Part shown: positions 59,901 to 64,000 of the stretch, piece by piece | Layout: each line of letters opens with the position of its first letter | How positions within the stretch are numbered: the stretch's first letter is position 1 | Origin: Babylonia areolata | Lineage: Eukaryota; Mollusca; Gastropoda; Neogastropoda; Buccinidae | Reading direction: 5' to 3' | NCBI RefSeq assembly: GCF_041734735.1 | Contig: NC_134878.1 | Coordinates: 19,159,202 to 19,223,201 of the forward strand | DNA: 64,000 bases | Translations under genes and position numbers: made by a program | The notes under the pieces: generated by a model | Told to the model about the DNA's origin: nothing | The model's database searches: none | Seen by the model: only the letters and a program-made list of their open reading frames with translations

Positions 59901-62900
59901 TCGAAAGTAATATTGTTAATGTAATGAATTTAAAACAAACATCGTAGGTAACATGCCAGCTTTGCTTAAAAAAGTAATATTGTAGGTACCAGCAGCCTTT
60001 TTTTGAAAAAAGAAATGTCTGTTGAAACAACTCTACAACAGTTTAGATTAAAACTGCAAGTGAAAACAAACACCCCACAGCAAAAATTATGATTCCATCT
60101 ATATTAGAACCAAAGTTACAGCCAAGTGAAGTTCACTTCTTCTTCTTCTTCTGCGTTTGTAGGCTGCAACTCCTACGTTCACTGGTATGCACACAAGTGG
60201 GCTTTTATGTGTATGACTGTTTTTACCCCGCCATATAGGCAGCCATACTCCGCTTTCGGGGGTGTGCATGCTGGGAATGTTCTTGTTTCCATAACCCACC
60301 GAACACTGACATGGATTACAGGATCTTTAATGTGCGTATTTGATCTTCTGTTTGCATATACACACGAAGGGGGTTCAGGCACTAGCAGGTCTGCACATAT
60401 GTTGACCTGGGAGATGGTAAAAATCTCCACCCTTTACCCACCAGGCGCCGTCACCGTGATTCGAACCCGGGACCCTCAGATTGAAAGTCCAACACTTTAA
60501 CCACTCGGCTATTGCTCCCGTCAGTGAAGTTCACTGAAATTGAGCCTTTTTATACATCATTTTGAGATTTTGTACAAATCTCTGATTTTACAGGATCACT
60601 GCATGTTTACTAAGCAACACAGAAGGCTATAAACTAAGGAAAATGATATTTTATATATAGTAATTATGACTAATTTTTTTCCAGCTATACATGCTGATAG
60701 TTTTCTTGATAATGAGCTCAAAAATCCAAACTTTTCTCGAATTCTCCCACGGCAAAATGTCAAAATAGCAAAATGGGCACAGTTTCATCATTTTTAAAGC
60801 TATTTTGGTGAAATAAAGTGATCTCTGTTCAGCTGAGCAAGGTCTTTAAATTGAGATCAGGAATAATGCTATATGAAGAAAAAAATCTTTTACACCCATA
60901 ACCCTCCACGACCCTCAGGGTCCCCCCCCCCCTCTTCCTGGCTCATCTGGGTGTTCCTTCTGTGTTACTCGCATACCTTGGACTGACATATTACATCATA
61001 GAGTATATCCATTGAATGTCAGATAAGCAAGTTCACTTCCCCTCCAAGCTTTGAGAACTGTATCTTTCAGGTCTTCATAATCATCTAGTATCTTCTGCAA
61101 AATGCTCCAGGGAATAGTTAAGCAAAATTCCTGGATTGTTTTCAAGAAATTGATAGAGAAGAATAGCAGTGAAGATCAATGGATGTGTTCATAAAGTGTG
61201 AGTTTATCAAACATTTTTATGAGCCAGTTACTTACTAATTAAAAAAAAAAAAAAAATCAAATGGCACTGCTCCAGACCTGATCATCTGATGAAAACAGAA
61301 TGCAATTTTTTTGAGAGAGAGGGGAGGGGGATTCATGTGAGCACTGGCATGGGATATTTTAATTTTTTGTAAACAACTGAAGTGAAAGATAGTGCTCAAT
61401 GATAATTGTGTTGTATTATTCATATAACTGATTTACATACACAAATGCACTTATGTAATATGTACAGCATGAAAACAGTACTATGTGTAAGATAAAGCAA
61501 AAGATCAAGTGAAACTGAAAGAGAAATAAACTTATGAAGGGGTGGGACGTGAAAGAGCAAATATATGAACAAAGATTGTGATATCGTTATAATTATGTTT
61601 TTTAATGGAAATGACTGTTTGTTTGATTTTGGTGTTGTTTTTTTAATTTTTTTTATCTTACACATTTACACATATACAAATTTGCTTACAGTCAGTGAGT
61701 CACACAAAATATTCAACATGCATGTGCTAAAGCCAAATAGATATGTTGGATGTGATCTGTAATAAACGATAAATTCAGTTTGTTTTGTATTGAACACACA
61801 TGCATGCACACAACAATAGCATTTTCTCCCACTTTCTCCCCAATTTAGAAGTCACATCCAGCAAACATATTTTCCTGTGTATTTTCTTTTTATCAAGTTG
61901 TAGGCATGACGATGTTCTGGAAAATTTGCGATCAGTATTTTGCAAATAAAAACAAAACCACCACCCTAAAGTGTGTCTGCTGATTAATCTTTTATTTCGA
62001 CAACCAAAAACGTACATACTTCATATTAGTTGCATTCTAAAAATAAGAGAAACAATCGTCACTCGAAGTCGAACAGATACGTAGCCTGATTTTTTTGCAC
62101 TTCATAGGGTATTCCCAGTGATTGAGTACTTTTGTGAACTCATTTATGAAAATTCCTCTCTTGAATTTTTATCTTTGATATCATCAACAGCATAATGGTA
62201 AAATCGCTCGATCTCAAAGGTTTCCCTTGCTTATCGGGTTCTGGATCAAGATAGATGTTGAAGTTAAGTGCCCGTCTTAGATCATGGGTAGCTGCCGTTT
62301 GGCATCTGAATGATGCACAGCTGCTGCTCTTTTGTCTCTGAGCTTGTCAGCACCATTAATGTCACGCGGTAGTTTCATATACCATTCGAAAGGGAATTAA
62401 AAGAGCTTTCGTTTATTACCAGGCATTCGTTCAAAACTTATTACCAGTTTTGAGAAATATATGCGTTAAAAAAAAAGCAAATCTTTTTTCAAGCACTACA
62501 TTCGCATAAATAAGTTTATTATGCTAAAACAATGACCGCTGAAAAGCGCAGGCTAAAACGAACGCAGTAGTGCAAAAAATAGCTTTGCAGGTCAAAAGAA
62601 TCCAGGCAAATAAAGCGAAAGAAAGACAATCCACTGATGCAATCTAAGTCGAGGTGGTAAGCCACGGCATACGAAAAGCCCTTCGACTATCCATGATTTT
62701 TACTCGTTTACTCAACAAAGACAATACATAGAAGAAAAGAAAGGTCAGTATAGGAAAGAGGAGAAATTCAGCTTAATTCCTGTACAAAACATATCTTTAT
62801 TTCATAAATGTCTCTCAAGTTACAGGCTTGGTGAAAATAGGCAAAATTGGCGTCTTTCAGTCTTAGCTTCAGTTTTGTGGTCGAGGCTGCTGGTACCTAG

Positions 62901-64000
62901 ATATTGTAATGAGTTTTAGAATATATATTGTCTCAAAGAAAGTGGCTGAAATGATCCTGAAAAAAAGATAACTTTCTGTTATAAGTTATAGTTTCAATAC
63001 GACACACATTTTTGACAGAAGTGCTTTTCTCAACCAGATCAGATAACTATGATTTTTAACTTTAAAAATTTTTTTATTTTATTTTTTTAATGAAAGTGAT
63101 GACTGTTTCATTCATTAAAGTTGTGCTCCAAGCATTCATATGTTGAACTGATCATGCGCACACACATGAATGCACACACATGCACACACATGAATGCACA
63201 CACATGCACACATATGCACAGGTATGCACATATACATACACAAACATGAATAAGAACCTGAGGTGCAATGAAATTCAAATTTGAGTCCAGATGTGTCTTG
63301 TTGATTGCATGAAATATTGCAAATGTTATTTCAAAGGCACTTTGTGCAATTTCAGTATACTGTACAGTAAATTATCATGAAAGACTTTTGTTTCTTTTTT
63401 CTGTGTGTCTACTGCTGAATTTATTTATTTACTTATGCTTGGATTGATTATGTATTGATCAGTATCTCACATTATAACATTTTAGATACATGTATATATG
63501 TGCAGGCAGTCTGATGATTTAGGGAACTGGTTGTGGTTTTAGTGTGCTTTGCTCATCTGCATGTGATGAAACTAGAGACTGTGTGAAAAACAAACAAAAT
63601 GAACTTATTTCAATATTTGTTGTGGTGGTTCTTTCTAAGACACGAGGATGTGTCACTGTTTAGTACTATCTCTTTTGCATGATAAAAGATTTTGTTTTGT
63701 TGTTACATTTTAGAAATCAGGCATATTTTCATTCTATGAAGACAATTGTTTTGTTGTTACATTTTAGAAATCAGGCATATTTTCATTCTATGAAGACAAT
63801 TCCAAAGTGTTTTTCTTTTCTTTTTTTCCTAAGAACAGTGTGCGTCTGTGATACTAGACTTCTCTCCATTTTCAAACAGAACAATTGATACATGTAGATG
63901 CACAGTAGCATTTGATTACTTATGATTCAGGAGCGGTAATGCCTGCTATCATGGGCATTATCAGCCAATACGTTATCCAAAGTGAGCGTTCGGCCTTTAG
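56992..64000 (+). CDS. SLC17A9: Second SLC17A9-like transporter, N-terminal part (runs off the window)
   Basis: A second member of the vesicular nucleotide transporter family. Exons seen are 56992-57080, 58784-58910, 59315-59534 and 63931 to the window edge; all junctions are GT-AG and in phase. Residues: MAAIEADDVH start; TM1 YAARTIMP with R51; VLSAFFWGYTMTQFLGGYLS with DRIGG following at about 76-99; TM4 SRVMLGICQG; then MPAIMGIISQYVIQSERSAF. Exons 2 and 3 have the same lengths (127 and 220 nt) and phases as in the opposed gene at 39,008-53,444, which supports duplication. An in-frame ATG at 56,938 would add 18 glycine-rich residues; I prefer 56,992 because ATGGCGGCG has a better context. 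The exon 4 replacement of the family FPxxTSL motif is unusual. The TM5-TM12 part lies beyond the window. Confidence 0.9.
57081..58783 (+). other. Intron 1 of the second SLC17A9 gene
   Basis: Unique-looking AT-rich sequence with one T-rich tract near 58,240-58,290. I see no repeat family or extra exon. Confidence 0.7.
60138..60522 (-). mobile_element. Full-length tRNA-headed SINE, inverted
   Basis: Head near 60,522-60,450 with A box ATAGCCGAGTGGTTAAAG and B box GGGTTCGAATC (both intact), common body, and CAGAAGAAGAAGAAGAAG tail at the left end. Target duplications AGTGAAGTTCACT at 60,125-60,137 and 60,523-60,535. Confidence 0.94.
63690..63801. repeat. 57-bp direct duplication
   Basis: TTTGTTGTTACATTTTAGAA, ATCAGGCATATTTTCATTCT and ATGAAGACAATT occur twice, 57 bases apart and virtually identical, about 130 bases before exon 4 of the second SLC17A9 gene. 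Confidence 0.93.

Larger units (their letters stand above)
59535..63930 (+). other. Intron 3 of the second SLC17A9 gene
   Basis: A 4.4-kb AT-rich intron containing one SINE (60,138-60,522), a CA-rich stretch near 63,160-63,245 and a 57-bp two-copy repeat near 63,690-63,801. No further exon is supported in it. Confidence 0.7.

Overview
This window is animal genomic DNA, most likely from a gastropod mollusc. The evidence is metazoan genes split by GT-AG introns, very dense CA/CT microsatellites, tRNA-headed SINEs and decayed LINE reverse transcriptase. The placement within molluscs is inferred from repeat style and was not tested by any search. Three protein-coding genes are supported; each was rebuilt exon by exon with splice sites and codon phase agreeing at every junction.

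Layout. Positions 1-5,462 show no exon I can defend and are probably intron or upstream sequence of CSPP1. Positions 5,463-29,477 (+) carry 17 exons, the C-terminal part of a CSPP1 (centrosome and spindle pole associated protein 1) gene, whose introns are packed with microsatellites, SINEs, a MITE-like element and a dead LINE. Positions 29,478-39,007 are intergenic or 3' UTR and hold a lysine/serine-rich degenerate repeat, a 50-bp satellite and a 55-bp satellite with a clear 220-bp higher-order period. Positions 39,008-53,444 (-) are a complete 12-exon SLC17A9 (vesicular nucleotide transporter family) gene of about 461 residues. Positions 53,445-56,991 are a divergent intergenic region with a G-rich tandem duplication, a LINE 3' end and a foldback pair of MITE-like copies. 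Positions 56,992-64,000 (+) are the first four exons of a second SLC17A9 gene, which runs off the window.

The two SLC17A9 genes lie head to head, about 3.5 kb apart at their start codons. Their second and third coding exons have identical lengths (127 and 220 nt) and phases, so they are inverted duplicates that have diverged strongly. CSPP1 acts on microtubules of centrosomes and cilia, while SLC17A9 proteins load nucleotides into secretory vesicles. I see no functional link between CSPP1 and its neighbours.

No new multi-gene system is evident. The most unusual signals are the divergent transporter pair, an intronic repeat array that copies the splice acceptor of the last SLC17A9 exon, an apparent one-base loss shifting that gene's C-terminus, the nested and higher-order satellites, a 60-bp array open on both strands and split by a SINE with a clean target duplication, and the foldback pair of MITE-like copies.
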